Under the pieces are notes generated by a model. That model was given only the letters and a program-made list of their open reading frames with translations, ran no database searches and was not told where the DNA came from. This document shows positions 24,600-37,476 of a DNA stretch of 64,000 nucleotides, one piece after another (within the stretch, counting starts at the first letter, position 1; each line of letters starts with the position of its first letter). Both the position numbers and the translations under genes were made by a program. The DNA comes from Lithospermum erythrorhizon (lineage: Eukaryota; Streptophyta; Magnoliopsida; Boraginales; Boraginaceae). Location: NCBI GenBank assembly GCA_019722365.1, contig JADFUC010002431.1, forward strand, positions 310,001 to 374,000, given 5' to 3'.

Positions 24600-27430
24600 G
24601 GGAGTTTAATTGTTGGGATGGGATTGGTTAAGTTGGAATTCGCTTAACGATCGGCTAGCGTTTTCTAAGGTGTTGTATAGCGGTTTGTGTAGTGTTATTT
24701 AAGGTGAGTTTTAGGTGACGCTTTCGGAAACGCTTTAATATTCGGAATCATCTATAACACTTTGCGAACTTTTCGCTACACTTTTATTTATTCAGATATT
24801 TATCTCATTAGATTGGGTTCACTTTTAATTGCTCATCTCGAACTTTAACCAGAAATATATTTGTTTGTGTTATATAATATCTTATAAAAATATATCAAAT
24901 TGAAAGAAATAAACGTAATTTGCATCGATATACATCAAAGATTATACAATACAAAACAAAATATTTAATAATAAAGTAAAAAGAGATGAACAAAGTTTCA
25001 AGTCTTTACAATTCAAGCGGGACAGGAAAGATATTTTTTTTATTTCAAGCACGCTATCTTAATCAATCATCTTCTAACATTATCTCTATTAACTCAAATT
25101 CAAAAATATTTGTCAATTTTACTTTAATGACAGAGTTTATTTTTCTATCTTTTAATTCACAAAATTATTAATACCAAATATATGTTCCGAAAAATTTAAC
25201 GACAATTGCTTAATTATAAGAAGATATACCCGATATAAATATGATTTGAGGGAATATGCTTGAAAGATTGGAAAAAATATAGAAGTGTAACACACAGAGA
25301 TTCGGAGCCGGATTTTAGATAGTGATTTGATAAACGATGTCCAAGTGAGATTTTTAAAATATAGTACTCCGTATAATTTAATGTTTTTTGTTGATCGTAA
25401 CGCAACAAATAAATTTATACGGAGTATTGGCATAAGGAGTAGTTTTTAGTTAATCAAATAAAAAAAATTACATCTTCAACACCATTTGTGCAATATAAAA
25501 AATTAACTATTGAAAAATTCTACAAAAATAAGTTTATAATAATCACTTGACTAGTCATCTTTTACTAAAATTTAAAACCATATCAATTTTCAAGTAAATA
25601 AGTATAATTAATAAATATAAAATTATACAAAAATGCTTAGAAGACTCAAAATATATACTCATATTACAAAAAATAAAGATAAGAACTAGCGGATTCTATT
25701 TGAGGTCAAACTAGTACACATTGATTATGATACACAACCAAAAACTTAAACAAAAAACATTAAACAAACTCGAGGGTATTCATGCAAGTAATTTAATTAT
25801 TTTCTGGAAATAGATAATTTGATAATATTTGTATTTTTGGAGAGTACCTTCAAGATAATGTAAGATATGTTGCATGTAACTGAGTAACATATACTTACTT
25901 ATTAATTTAAACAGGGGGTCATGAGCGTAACCCAAATATTCATCTTGGGCCGAAAGATTCGGCTCAGTGCCGCTTGATTCGAGCTCGATTTATCTCATTA
26001 AATATCAAATCAAACTTTGATTTTGATTCGGGCAAATCTATCAAACTATTCATCGACCAGAACCCTGAACCCCCATCCCAGTTTAACTTGCTTGTTGAAA
26101 TAGTCAATTAGCCCATACCTAATAACACTAATGGTCTAAGAGCTATCAAATGGATCCACATTTAATATACCCATTTAGCATGCCCATTCAAATAACTCAT
26201 TCCTTATAAATAATTTTTATGGGTCATCAAATTAAACTAAATATCAAGCTAAAAAATGGTTTCAAACCCAAATCAAACCTTAATTTTAATATTCGATCAA
26301 ATTAAATCAAATATGTAAAATAGTAAAAATCAAATCGAACCAAACGTAATTAATATTTAGTAGGGTTCGGCTCGATCACACCCTATTTAAGACTGGTTAC
26401 AGATAAATTTTTGGGGCAAGTAAACCCCTAAGGTTTCTAAATAAACAACCCTCATATTTTGGGAATATACCATTTACGTCCCTTCTAACTTTGACATGAA
26501 TCAAAGCTGAATAGCTTCGAGCCGGCAGCTAAATGAGTGATCAATTGGCAATGGCCCGCAAAACGCATATCGCGGGCGGCGGCACATGGTCGACGTAGGA
26601 AACATTTCCGGTTTACTCACTGTTTTGGTAATTTGCAACATTATTTTATTATTATAATCTTAGATTCAAATAATAATAAATATTTTTTGAAAATATCATT
26701 TCCACAATTTCAGCCACTTAAATTATGAAAAGTTTATTGGATAAAAGACACATTCAATTTTACATAATTGATGCCATTATTGAATCAATGGCCGTTTTTC
26801 TGGCAAAGCTTACATCTGATCACTCATATTCTAAAAATATTATATTTTGTCCCGTCCTTAATTTCTCAGTTTATCAACTAACATTAGAGCTGGTAATGAG
26901 CCGAGCTTAACCGAGCGTCTGGCCGGTTTATACGGAAATGAAGCTTCGAGTCGGCTCTTGAAGTTCTAAGCTGCTGTGTTCCCGCCTAGAATTGATTATA
27001 TGACACTATCGGATATTTAAATAAAAAACATAAAACTAATACTCTATTTTTTTATGATTTGAGCTTTTATCGCCACCCACTGCTGTTATAATGACCTTTT
27101 TGTTATAATTTAGTTAATGTAAGGTCCAATTTATTTATTAATTAATATTTATTTCATATTTTGGCAAGACTCTATCCTCTTTAAATTTTAAATTTGTATC
27201 AATCGAACCTAAGTAGGAAATAACAAGGAAATTATCAACTAACCAAGCGCGAGCTTCCAGCTTGTTTCATGACCGAGTCAGCCTAATAATTCTCCAACTC
27301 TACTGACGGGCCAAGTTATCAATTCTACTAACATTGAGTACACATACTGATTTTCAGTTTCAGGGGTACTTTCGTAATTTCAAAACCCACAAATGAATAG
27401 ATGGGGTCCACAATCCACATCATGATTCAA
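24600..27430. other. Intergenic, no gene seen
   Basis: The first part is the probable promoter of the PUB13-like gene. The remainder is AT-rich. ORFs at 24986-25171, 25152-25433, 26537-26728 and 26725-26910 show no domain. A short palindrome at 25365-25426 is listed separately. Confidence 0.5.
25365..25426. repeat. 62-bp near-palindrome
   Basis: The left arm TACTCCGTATAA(T)TTA and the right arm TAAATTTATACGGAGTA are near-perfect complements. Inner words TGTTG and CAACA also pair around a small loop, GATCGTAACG. The ends resemble the TACTCC/GGAGTA ends of Stowaway-like MITEs, so this may be a minimal or collapsed MITE. Confidence 0.75.
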
Positions 27431-27896
27431 GGAGGACAATTTATCTGGACGACGACGCGAGATCACTAACGCTTCAACAGGCTCCACCCTTATACTCACC
27501 CACGCTGCACTCCACCATACGCGATCACTACGCTTAAAAAGCGACCCATCGCACCACTTCCGCCAAAAATACCACGCCTATCATTGCATCCGTTGGGGCT
27601 TTAACGAATTCAGAATTTACCCACACACATTTTCACCTTCTGAAACCCCCAAAATCTTCTTTATTTTATTTATACACAAACACCCAAATCGTATTTCAAT
27701 TACACTTTCCCTAAGCTTCTTCAACATTTCCAATCTCTTTCCTTTCATTCTCTATTTTCTTTCATCTTTTCTACAAATACCGTGTGAAGAGAAAGTCACA
27801 AAACATGCTTCTCAAAGCTCTGGCATCCCTTGACGCTATTATTGTCATTCAACCGCATCGTTGTAGCAAGCCAAGTAATTGAAGATTCACGCGCTG
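27430..27896 (+). promoter_or_regulatory. Promoter plus spliced 5' leader of an unidentified or lost gene
   Basis: This segment stands out from its AT-rich surroundings by higher GC and a very C-rich, G-poor texture. A TATA-like TTTATACA lies at 27669-27676. After it comes a pyrimidine-rich stretch of TTC and CTTT words, as in plant 5' leaders, then a 25-codon ORF at 27805-27882, then a plausible donor CTG/GTAATT at 27896/27897. A conventional gene would have its main exons downstream on the plus strand. I find no recognisable coding exon up to 33.9 kb. Either the main gene is lost, or a very long intron or unrecognised exons follow, or this is an independent transcript. Confidence 0.45.
27805..27882 (+). 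CDS. 25-aa upstream ORF, conserved-peptide type candidate
   Basis: The ORF starts at an ATG preceded by CAAAAC and has 25 codons. It begins MLLKALASLDAI and ends QPHRCSKPSN before TGA, and sits in a pyrimidine-rich leader. A hydrophobic first half with a defined basic/cysteine tail, immediately before a splice donor, is how conserved-peptide uORFs in plant leaders often look. The length equals that reported for the uORF of plant phosphoethanolamine N-methyltransferase (XPL1/NMT1) leaders. I cannot confirm the peptide match from memory, so this link is a guess. No methyltransferase exon was seen downstream. Confidence 0.35.
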   Translation: MLLKALASLDAIIVIQPHRCSKPSN

Positions 27897-30041
27897 GTAA
27901 TTAAATCTACCTTTCATTAAACTAACTGATCTCACAAACGAACGCGTTTATTTTGACGTATGGTCGCAAGTAATTCCTTTAAAATGTCGATCATATACGC
28001 TTTATTTAAAACGCGAAATGATATAAGCTGGGATTTTTTTCAAATCTTTAGTGATGTGCCTTGCCATTCGTCAATTTTGCCATTCAAAATGTTGGATTGG
28101 GCCATTATGGGAAACTCTGTCTAAGATGGACTGTTCAGAGTCATTATTTTAGAGGCCTTAGTTTGTTAAGCCCACTAACTTGTACAGTATTGGGCCATAT
28201 TGGGCAACTGTCTAATTTATTTTGTCTAATCTATTTATTTATTGATAAGAAAAAGAAAAGACATGAATTGGGATTGAATTGATGATAAAATAGAATTTTA
28301 GGTTGTGAACAATGATTTGATTGATATATAAAACAATAAACAATTAAAATATCTCATAGTCAAATCAAATCATTTAATTAAATGGATCCACTTGTGCATG
28401 AACCATTCATTTGATCTTTCCAAATGTTCTTCGTGTTCAACTAAGTTTAGCTTCATCAAGAGTTCCTTTGGCTTAATTGATTATTACTGTGTTTTGTTTA
28501 TGTGTACTTCGTAGAGGAATTAAAGGGACGAGGGAGACAATTGTTCTCCTTAAAATTTAAAATAAAATAAATCATTTATTAATTCAAATTTAAGTTTCTC
28601 GATCCCTTAAATTTTTATATTTTTCTTCATTTGTCTAATAAGAGTATTAATTAATTCGCCTCCTTATATATAATTCATGTTCTACCACGACTAATGATAT
28701 ATCTTAATATTATTTAACAATTTTTTTACCTTTGTCATCTTGTGTTGTGCTAGAATAACGACATAATATGCCCTCATTTTTAACAAAAATCTCCACGTTT
28801 ACCTTTCATGTTATTGTATCTTAGTATTACAATTTTTTCACATTATTGAATATAGTTCTAGTTGCCAACTTGCCATTGGGGCAATTATTCTCAAGTATAT
28901 GTGCAAATCAAGTTAATTTTAAGACCACACTCTTTAACAGCTAGAATCTTTGTGCAATCAGAAGACAACAGCGGCATTGTGCAAAAGATAGGATCATCAA
29001 GGTTTTGATTGAAATCTTAGTTTAGTACTCAACTTGTAACGTTTCATTTTCACAGTATATAGTCACACTTTGCTGATAATGATATGTAAGTCCCCAAAGG
29101 GGTATACTGTTAGTACAAGCGAAAAGGATTCATAACCAAGTTAATGGATCGTCACGCCACCATTTTTTTGGTTTAACCGCTTCTCTAACTATTTTTTTCG
29201 TTTTTATTTGAATGATCTAACATAAAAATCTTAATTGTCAATATGTGGTACTTTAGCATAGTACTCATTCGTAATCGATTGATTGATTAAATAAGCTAAT
29301 AAACACTAAATTTCTTCAGGCAATGTGTGAACAATAATATTACGGAGTATTATTTATAAGTCTTTGAGTGTTCAAATTCCGGTTGTTATGTGGGTATTGT
29401 CGATCACCAAATAGAATATACTGCTCACAAATTAAATTGCTAAGGATACAAATTAATTGCTCGACTTTTTTGCCTTCGAAGTCGTGTATCACACTTTATA
29501 TATGGACACTCTTTATTACATTTAATTAATATTACATACATAAATATGATATTCAATAGAAGTATTAAGTTTTAGATTTATAAACATAAATATGATACTA
29601 CTTTTCATGATTTTAACCACGAAAGTGTAACAATATAATGAAATATAATAGTCGATCCAATCTTATTTTCCACCGTCAGAGCAGCAAGCTACACTCAGTC
29701 ATGGATTCAAATGTTATGAAAAATGAATTACTATCTCCATCCCATTCACTTTTGACTTTTTCACTTTTCATACACTTCGATCGCAAATATTTTTATTCAT
29801 ATGAGAATATTTATGAAAATATATCAATAAAAAAATAAAATTAAAAATTTTACCATTGATATATTTTTTGTTCAAATTATTATAAAACACGTAAACAAAT
29901 ATCTACAACAAAGCTCAACCATGAAAGTTTAAAAAATCAAAGTTTAACAATCTTCATGATAAGTAATTATTTGATATTGTATTATTGTCGAAAGGAGCGT
30001 GTCTTTTTGTCAACATTTCGCAGTATAATAGAAATTAAATA

Positions 30042-30277
30042 CTCTCTCCGTTATTAAAAGATTATCCATTTTTGATTTTTTACGCTTGAATTTTGACCCA
30101 GATATTTTTTGTTTGTGTTTTGCACATTTTATGATAAATATAACAATAAAATACATTTTCAAGCAAAGTTCTTTCCATTAATATATTTTCATAAATTATA
30201 CAATATAAATAAAAATATTTACGATCAAAGCTCACTATTAAAAGTCAAAAGTGAACAATCTTTTAGGAACGGAAGAG
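30042..30277. mobile_element. Stowaway-like MITE
   Basis: The left end CTCTCTCCGTTATTAAAAGA continues with TTATCCATTTTTGA. The right end, reverse complemented, reads CTCTTCCGTTCCTAAAAGAT followed by TGTTCACTTTTGA. TA pairs at 30040-30041 and 30278-30279 fit the target duplication. The element is 236 bp and non-coding. Confidence 0.8.
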
Positions 30278-31694
30278 TACAACCCATTATTTCATTGTTG
30301 CGATTATATTTATATATTATCATGGACTAGTTGAGTATACACTAACCAAATTAATTGAATGCTCTTAACAAAGGGAACATCACATGAACTTTCGTCTAGT
30401 AGCTAGAAAGATTGTCTAGAGAAAGGAAAAGCTTAATTTGAATAAACATGACCCTTTTACTTGATTTGTATGTTAAATTCCGTATTAGTTACGTATTACT
30501 TCCATTCAATGGTCAAAACACGAAGTAAATTGTTGATTTTTCCTTCTTATTAGATTGTTTGATTAACAAATATAACAGTACGTACTAATGGTACTATATT
30601 TTATGAGTGTTGGTGATGATTTCTGCTTTAGTCTGTTTAAACTTTGAAGTCCAAGTTGTGCATTGTAGAATATCATAGAACTTTGGGGAGAATAAATCCA
30701 ACTATTTTACTTAACTAAGAAATGACTATTTAAAAAACAAAAATGATAACTAGAGCATCCACTAATTAAAAGAAAAATGTTAGTCTCTGATGAATTGAGA
30801 CACGTTCCATGATTAACTTCTTCATGATATTCCAGCATAGGGATCTCAAAAGACCGTTAGTATGATGGCTTTACATTTTTACAACGTCCACTAAACTTGT
30901 TAAACATCATTTATTGTTCGAAAGATTGTCACTTTGCATTCAGTTATTATGTAATCTTATTATTATTATTTTTTGATAATTTTTTAACAATTATTACTTT
31001 TTTTTATGTAATCTTATTGTTAGAATAGGTGCATGCTTGTAGTCTATAATTGTACTCATCATAAGTAAAAACATCAATATTGATAAATACTCCTTTCATT
31101 CCTAAAAGCACTGATAGAACTTGAACCGAAATTAAAGAGGGGTCAAAATAAAGCATTAAATCTATTTAAATGAATCTTTTATTATTATTGAGGGGGCTAA
31201 TTGTTATCTTTTGCCTAGAATTACTTATATTTGAACAATACACTCTATAATTTTCAAAATTTAGGAGGGATCGTTGCCCCCCTTAGTCTCTTCTAACCTC
31301 CACCACTACCTAAAAGAATGTTTATGTGTCAATTTAAGATCTCAAAATTTATTAATATTGATCACTAAAAAGTGAAACTTGATAATAATGAATCGAAGGC
31401 CTGAGCTACCACGTAGAGAAATGCTTAAAAAATATAAATAATATCAACTTAATATGAATGCCAATACTAGACATAATAGCTACATTTTATATATGTAGGA
31501 GTAGTAGGATACAGTATTCAATACATTTACTGCATCACATGACTTAATGCCCACTCGACTATTACTCTAACATAATCTTAATGGGGGCATGAAGAAAATC
31601 AACTAAACGTACCACATGAAACTCAATCATTAAAAATCATGGTACTTGAATTTTGATTAAAAAAAATATGACTTATTCTTATAACGAAAATAAC

Positions 31695-32280
31695 TAGGGA
31701 TGTTTTCTTGGCTCGCCTCGATTGGTTTTTTTCATTTTTTTTTGTGAAATCGATTCTATCGGTTTTTAAATACACAAATCATTTCGGTTCGAAATTAATT
31801 CGGTTTGAATCGGTTCGGTTGATGTCGGTTTTCATGCTTAGTCTGCTCGTTCGCCGGTTTTATAACAATAATATAATATAAAAAGCTTCCTGGATTTCAA
31901 ATTAAAATACAATACACATAAATTTCTAAATCCACATACACCAACGACGAGATACTGTAGACATCTCTAACATATCGCTTTTACTACTGACATTAACTAT
32001 TGTTTCAAACACATGCACTAAAATAGAGTACTCATGATTTTTAACTAGAATAGTTATAACCAAAAAATAACACAAATATAAATATTTTAAGCAAAAATAT
32101 AGTGGCTACCTCGGTTCGGTTCGTTTATGCTAAAATCGAATCGATTAATTGGTTTGCCGATTTTTTTTCGCTTACCATTTCCGGTTCGGTCTTATTTTTT
32201 TCCTCAACCAAATCGGTAAAAATTTCAAGGCTCGGGTTGGATCGATTTTTTCGATTTAAACCGAATCGATAACATCCCTA
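31695..32280. mobile_element. Non-autonomous hAT-type element with 8-bp target duplication
   Basis: The terminal inverted repeats are TAGGGATGTT at 31695 and AACATCCCTA ending at 32280. They are flanked on both sides by the same 8 bases, AAAATAAC (31687-31694 and 32281-32288). An 8-bp duplication and these ends fit the hAT superfamily. The 586-bp interior has no transposase ORF and is rich in ATCGGTTCGGTT-type words near both ends. The exact duplication implies a defined insertion that has not been rearranged. Confidence 0.85.
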
Positions 32281-33847
32281 AAAATAACTATTTATCATTA
32301 AAAAAAACAATTTCAATCAGTTGATAAAGAGGGGGGGAATACTTGTTTGGACAACATTTGTGTAACATTCCATATTTCGTAACTAGTACGTTAGGTGTTC
32401 AAATTATGCATAGCTGGTATATGAAAGCCAATAACAATAGGTGAAAGTGAGTGAATATTTGGCACTAGACAGGTAGTTGACCGGACAATGACATTAGATT
32501 GCCTAATTTTTCTAGCCATAAGTAATCCTAAAATAAGTAAAATAAAAGAGCAAAAATATCAACCGGTAGAGAAATTTTATGTCGTAGTGAGCTTTAAGTG
32601 GTTAGCAAGTATGCTAGCCTCACGTTATTGGAGATCTTCAACAATACATGTACGAAATGAAAATCATAAAATGGAATCTAAACACCGAAAAACAAATGAA
32701 GCCATTAATTATTGTGTAATAATTGAAAGTTTACGTGCTGTGTATAAGTTCCTATGGTTAATAATATTTGTATTGTACTGTGAATTATGTGTTTATTGAT
32801 AATGAGCATTATTGTATTATTGAATAACATATACATTATTACTGAGTTATCCTAGAATAATAAGAAACATTTGTATTAATCTTAAGTATTGTTAGAATGA
32901 GTAATATGTTAAGAGTGAGTATGTGAAATTCATATTAAAATTAATTGGATATAGATGGATAAATTTTATGACCTTATCATTATAACCCTGGTCTTAATTA
33001 ATTAAATAATATGAAACTAAGTTTTCTTACCGGCCTCCGTAAAGATAACCCGATTAATTCAAGCACTACATATACAGCGATACAAGGAATTTAATCGAAC
33101 TTACATGATATCATGTTATCTACATGCATAGTAGCCCCTTGCTTAGTATGTACATAAAGCATGAGTATTATGCATAGTATGGAGTATATAAGAAATTGTG
33201 CTGATGCATCATATCATAAAAATCGTTTTGTTAGTTTCTATGCCTCCTTTTGTGTCTTGTAGTTTAAAAAACCGTACACTGTGATTTGTTAATATTATGA
33301 ATAATTATGATCAAATAATATCAAGCATAATGTATACTGTATTATTTAAGTATAAAGTATAAACCACGGAAGGAAACAAATGAAGTAAACAACAATTAAC
33401 CAAAGCCAAAACTGTACAAGAAGAAAAAAGAATATTCGTTTTCATGCTTCACTGATAATTATATTTCACGTTAGAGATCGAATTATATATATTTTTATCG
33501 TAATGTTCCACATATTGGTTAATACATATAATAAAAAATAATTAAAATTAAGATTTTTGGCCGTAATACTAAATTAAAATATGTTGAGAAGTGAGAAGTA
33601 CAAAATTTATTGTCCAAAAAATGGTAGTCCAAACTATTGAACTGTGACAAATCTAAAAAAGAAAATAAATGGCGTAGGCATACCAGTAACTTTTTTTTTT
33701 AAAAGAATCAATTTTCCCCCAAAAATATCTAAGTCAGCCCTCAATAGTCAATTTCTCCTCTGTCTGAAACGGTCAGCTGCCCAATCCATTACCGGGCAGG
33801 TCCAACCTCTCCCCCTCCTCTTCAACCCCCCCATCCACTAGTCTCCA

Positions 33848-33855
33848 TTTATACA
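33848..33855 (+). promoter_or_regulatory. TATA-like box of the XBAT31-like gene
   Basis: TTTATACA lies 116 bases before the ATG at 33971, downstream of a C-rich stretch. The spacing leaves a leader of roughly 80-90 bases. The same eight bases serve as the TATA candidate in the leader at 27.67 kb. This is placement by motif only. Confidence 0.4.
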
Positions 33856-33970
33856 CCATATCTATCAATATAACTAACCCCTACCTCTAATTCTCCACTA
33901 CCCCCCAGGAGGAGGAGCATTCTCAATCACCTCTATAGTTTAATATCATTTGAGATATTTTTTCAAGAAA

Positions 33971-36900
33971 ATGGGGCAGGGGTTGAGTTGCAGAACAAGT
34001 CAAGAGGATGGATTGTTTAGTTCAGTGCAGAATGGTGACTTGGAATTAGTTGAAGCTGTGTTACAAAGGGATCCAAGTATTCTTCGTCACACTACAGTTT
34101 ATGATCGCCAATCTGCTTTACATATTGCTGCTGCTAATGGGCAGATCGAGGTTAAAATTTTTTTTTTTTATTGAAATAATTTTTATTAGTTGTAGCAAAG
34201 ATGGAGTCTTTTTGTAATTTGAATTGATGGGTTATAGTTATTTTCTTCATTTTGGAGTGAAGATGAAGGCTTTTTGTAATTTAAATTGATGGGTTATAGT
34301 TCTTTTCTTCATTTATTTGTTTTTTGGAGTGAAGATGGAGTCTTTTTGTAATTTGAATTGATGAGTTATAGTTCTTTTCTTCATTCTTTGTTGTTTGGAG
34401 TTAAGATGAAGTCTTTTTGTAATTTGAATGATGAGTTAATAGTTCTTATCTTCATTATTTGTTGTTTGGAGTTAAGATGAAGTCTTTTTTGTAATTTGAA
34501 TCGGTGATTTATAGTTATTTTCTTCATTTTTTGTTTTTTTTGGAGTAAAGATGGAGTCTTATTGTAATTTGAATTGATCGGCTGTTTATATTTTATGGAA
34601 TTAGGTTCTTTCATTGCTTTTGAATCGATCTGATAGTCCTGATTTGGTCAATCGCTACAAACAAGTAAGTATTTTACTTCCTTTTTGTGCTTTTAATGAA
34701 AGTATGGATTTTCATGGTTTCTTTATGTTTTGATTTGAATGTGATTACATTCCCATATGGATAACTTATTCCTACTATTTTGATTTTTGTCATTTGTTGT
34801 TAGATTTGATGTATTTCATGTATGCATGTGTGTTTTTGCAGACTCCATTGATGTTGGCTGCAATGCATGGGAAGATCTCCTGTGTGGAAAAGCTCATTGA
34901 AGCTGGGGCTAATGTATGCACTCTGTTTCTCTCCCTCTTTTATTCTTCATGATATGATAGGGAATGGTTTAAGCTGATCTTGAAGTTTTTTTTGTCAGAT
35001 TTTGATGTTTGATTCGGTTAATGGAAGAACCTGCTTACATTATGCTGCTTATTATGGACATTCCGATTGTCTTGCAACAATTCTATCTGCAGCTCGTACT
35101 TCCCATATTGCGGCGTCATGGTATACTCTTTAATTGAAAATAAAACTAATATGCAAATTCAATTGGTTTCATTTTTCTGTTTGTGATTGTATTTTGTTAA
35201 TTTTTATTTGTTTTGTTATTATTTGATTGTTTTAGGGGATTTTCTAGATTTGTGAATATTAGAGATGGTAAAGGAGCAACCCCATTGCACTTGGCATCTC
35301 GTCAAAAGTGGTCTCAATGTGTTCATATTTTGCTAGATAGTGGAGCCCTTGTTTGTGCTTCCACCGGTGGATATGGGTAATATATGTTAAACAACACACA
35401 TTCTTGAATTTATATTTTGATTTTGAACGTATATATATGGCGCTATGGGTACTTAAGCTAAATAAAACTATCTTGAGATGATATGTGGTTTTTTAAACTA
35501 ATATTCCTGGAATCCTGGCACTCACAGATTTTCAGGAAGCACTCCCCTTCATTTGGCTGCAAGAGGTGGATCTCTTGACTGCATCCGTGAATTGTTGGCC
35601 TGGGGGGCAGACCGTCTTCAAAGAGATGCATCAGGGTAACTATTAGATCTTTTTCAATTGGTTAGATTTGTCAAACTTATTAAATTGGTTCATCTTTGTC
35701 ATTAAGACCTTTAATTATTCAGAATAAATGAAGTTCTTCTTTTAGATAGTGTGTCATATTGCAGCCACCACTTTGCATTTGTTAACCATCAATGTCTGGA
35801 CACATTTTTTCCTACTTATTTGTCTGGACTATATTTGCATTTGGGGACATTTCATTATATCGATCTTAGAGTTAATTCCTCAACCAAGGGTAGTTGAGGA
35901 TTTTGCTTCATACTTAATAACTGCAACATAATGCTTCTTCCACTTGATCTACTTGAAATGCTTATGTCATAGATATTGCAAATGAAGCTGAAAATTAGCT
36001 GGAATTAATGTAAAATGTTTTTCTGTCTAGAATGGCTCCAAGTTATTTCCAATCAACAAAAATATTGTGGTAGTGAGAATTCTAATTTTATTTTTTTAAT
36101 CTCTTCAGGAGAATACCATACACAGTTGCCTTGAGGCACCATCATGGAGATTGTGCAGCCTTGCTTAACCCTTCGGCTGCAGAACCTCTTGTTTGGCCAT
36201 CTCCTTTGAAATTTATTAGTGAGCTCAACCCAGAAGCAAAAGCGTTGTTAGAACATGCACTAATGGAGGCAAATAAGGAGAGGGAAAAGAACATCTTGAA
36301 AGGGACTGTTTATCCTCTATCTCCAGCACATTCCTACTCTGACGATGATGACAATGTCTCCGAGGTAATAATCTATACCTTCTTAGAATTTAGTCCAAAT
36401 TTGGTTTACCGTAGTTTTATACCATATACTATTACCTTTGTTCCTTTTTGTTTCTTTCTTTTTGGTACTTACTATTCTGTTTTTCTCTTTCTGTTGGTAA
36501 TTTGGTAGTTTATCAACTAGTGAATAAGTGTACAAAATTTTCTAAATTAGTCTCTTATGTTGTTACTAGTAAATGATGATGTAGTTATGATTTGGTATTG
36601 ACTGGGAGCATAATTCTATGCCAGGCCAGTGAAACAGAGCTGTGTTGCATATGCTTTGACCAAGTCTGCACAATTGAAGTCCAAGATTGTGGCCACCAGA
36701 TGTGTGCACAGTGCACACTATCTTTGTGTTGCCATAATAAACCAAGTCCAACTTCTACATGCCCAACAGCCCCCCTTTGTCCATTTTGCAGAAGCAGCAT
36801 TGTTCACTTGGTTGTTGCCAAGGTCAAAACCTCAGGGGATGCTAACGTTGAAATTAATACCTCAAAACCGAGAAAGTCCAGGAGATCTCGAAACTTCAGT

Positions 36901-37023
36901 GAAGGCAGTAGCAGCTTCAAGGGTTTATCAGTAGGCTCATTTGGCAAATCAAATGCCCGCGGATCAGGTAGAATTATTCCCGAAAATGAATGGATCGATA
37001 AGCCATTGAGCCTCGAAGCATAG
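33971..37023 (+). CDS. XBAT31: Ankyrin-repeat RING E3 ubiquitin ligase, XBAT31-like
   Basis: A plant XBAT-family E3 ligase. In Arabidopsis, XBAT31 is reported to target ELF3 in warm-temperature growth. Eight exons: 33971-34150, 34605-34664, 34842-34913, 34999-35120, 35236-35376, 35528-35635, 36109-36364 and 36625-37023. All junctions are GT-AG and the frame is kept throughout, giving 445 aa (Arabidopsis XBAT31 is about 456). The start MGQGLSC fits N-myristoylation at Gly2. Ankyrin repeats span about residues 45-250, with SALHIAAANGQIE, TPLMLAAMHGK, RTCLHYAAYYGHSDC, ATPLHLASRQK and STPLHLAARGGSLDC. The C3HC4 RING has C320, C323, C335, H337, C340, C343, C365 and C368. The tail, GSSSFKGLS to GSGRIIPENE, matches XBAT31. 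At exon 6 I used the acceptor CACAG (35527), because the nearer TTTTCAG breaks the frame. XBAT33 is a less likely alternative. Confidence 0.93.
34199..34580 (+). repeat. Tandem repeat (~60-75 bp, six copies) in XBAT31 intron 1
   Basis: The unit contains GATGGAGTCTTTTTGTAATT, then TGAATTGATGRGTTATAGTT, then TTTTCTTCATT and TTTGGAGTRA. It recurs near 34199, 34261, 34333, 34404, 34474 and 34551 with substitutions and small length changes. The array fills nearly all of intron 1 between the donor at 34151 and the acceptor at 34604. Splice signals are untouched. Confidence 0.9.
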
Positions 37024-37476
37024 GAAAATTTATCACCAGGAGTACCCCCGTTGGCTAGAAAAACGCTGTTGAGCCCCACATGCCACATCTACTTGGTATA
37101 TATTCATAAATTTGCAGTTTTGGAAAATAAGAAAAGTAAATCAATTTGATGATTGAGGTTTGGCTTGTGAGTTAATGTTTTTGTCAGTGACATTGTTGTA
37201 AAATTAAGTGTCTTAAGCTTGAAGAAGACATGCATTGGGGACCTGTTAGTTACTTAAATAGGACTATTATAAATTCTTTAAACCTCCATCCTTTCTAGAT
37301 TGATATGCAAAATCCTTATTAAGGAATGTAAAATATAGTGCAATATTTGGAAGTGTCAAGCTAGAGTTGTCCCATTTGAAGCTCAACCATTGTCCCAAAA
37401 ACTTCCTTATTACTTGGATTGAAAGCAGCTTGGGATTGATTATGAGATGCATAATTCTTGAATTCAATGTATTGTA

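Larger units (their letters stand above)
27897..33840. other. Intergenic, transposon-rich, no gene seen
   Basis: Six kilobases of AT-rich DNA with an hAT-type element and at least one Stowaway-like MITE, listed separately. A possible second MITE end, CTATCTCCATCCCATTCACT, is at 29731 without a clear partner. ORFs at 28061-28282, 29638-29838, 30109-30330 and 32488-32799 have no recognisable family. I specifically looked for exons that could continue the leader at 27.8 kb and saw none. Confidence 0.5.

Noticed and set aside
29731..29990. Second Stowaway-like MITE beside 30042-30277
   Set aside because: Only the left end is convincing. The presumed right end shares too few bases to call an inverted repeat.
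33971..37023. Functional pairing of the two E3 ligase genes in the window
   Set aside because: They belong to different families, lie about 10 kb apart on opposite strands and are typical dispersed plant genes. Proximity alone does not suggest joint function.
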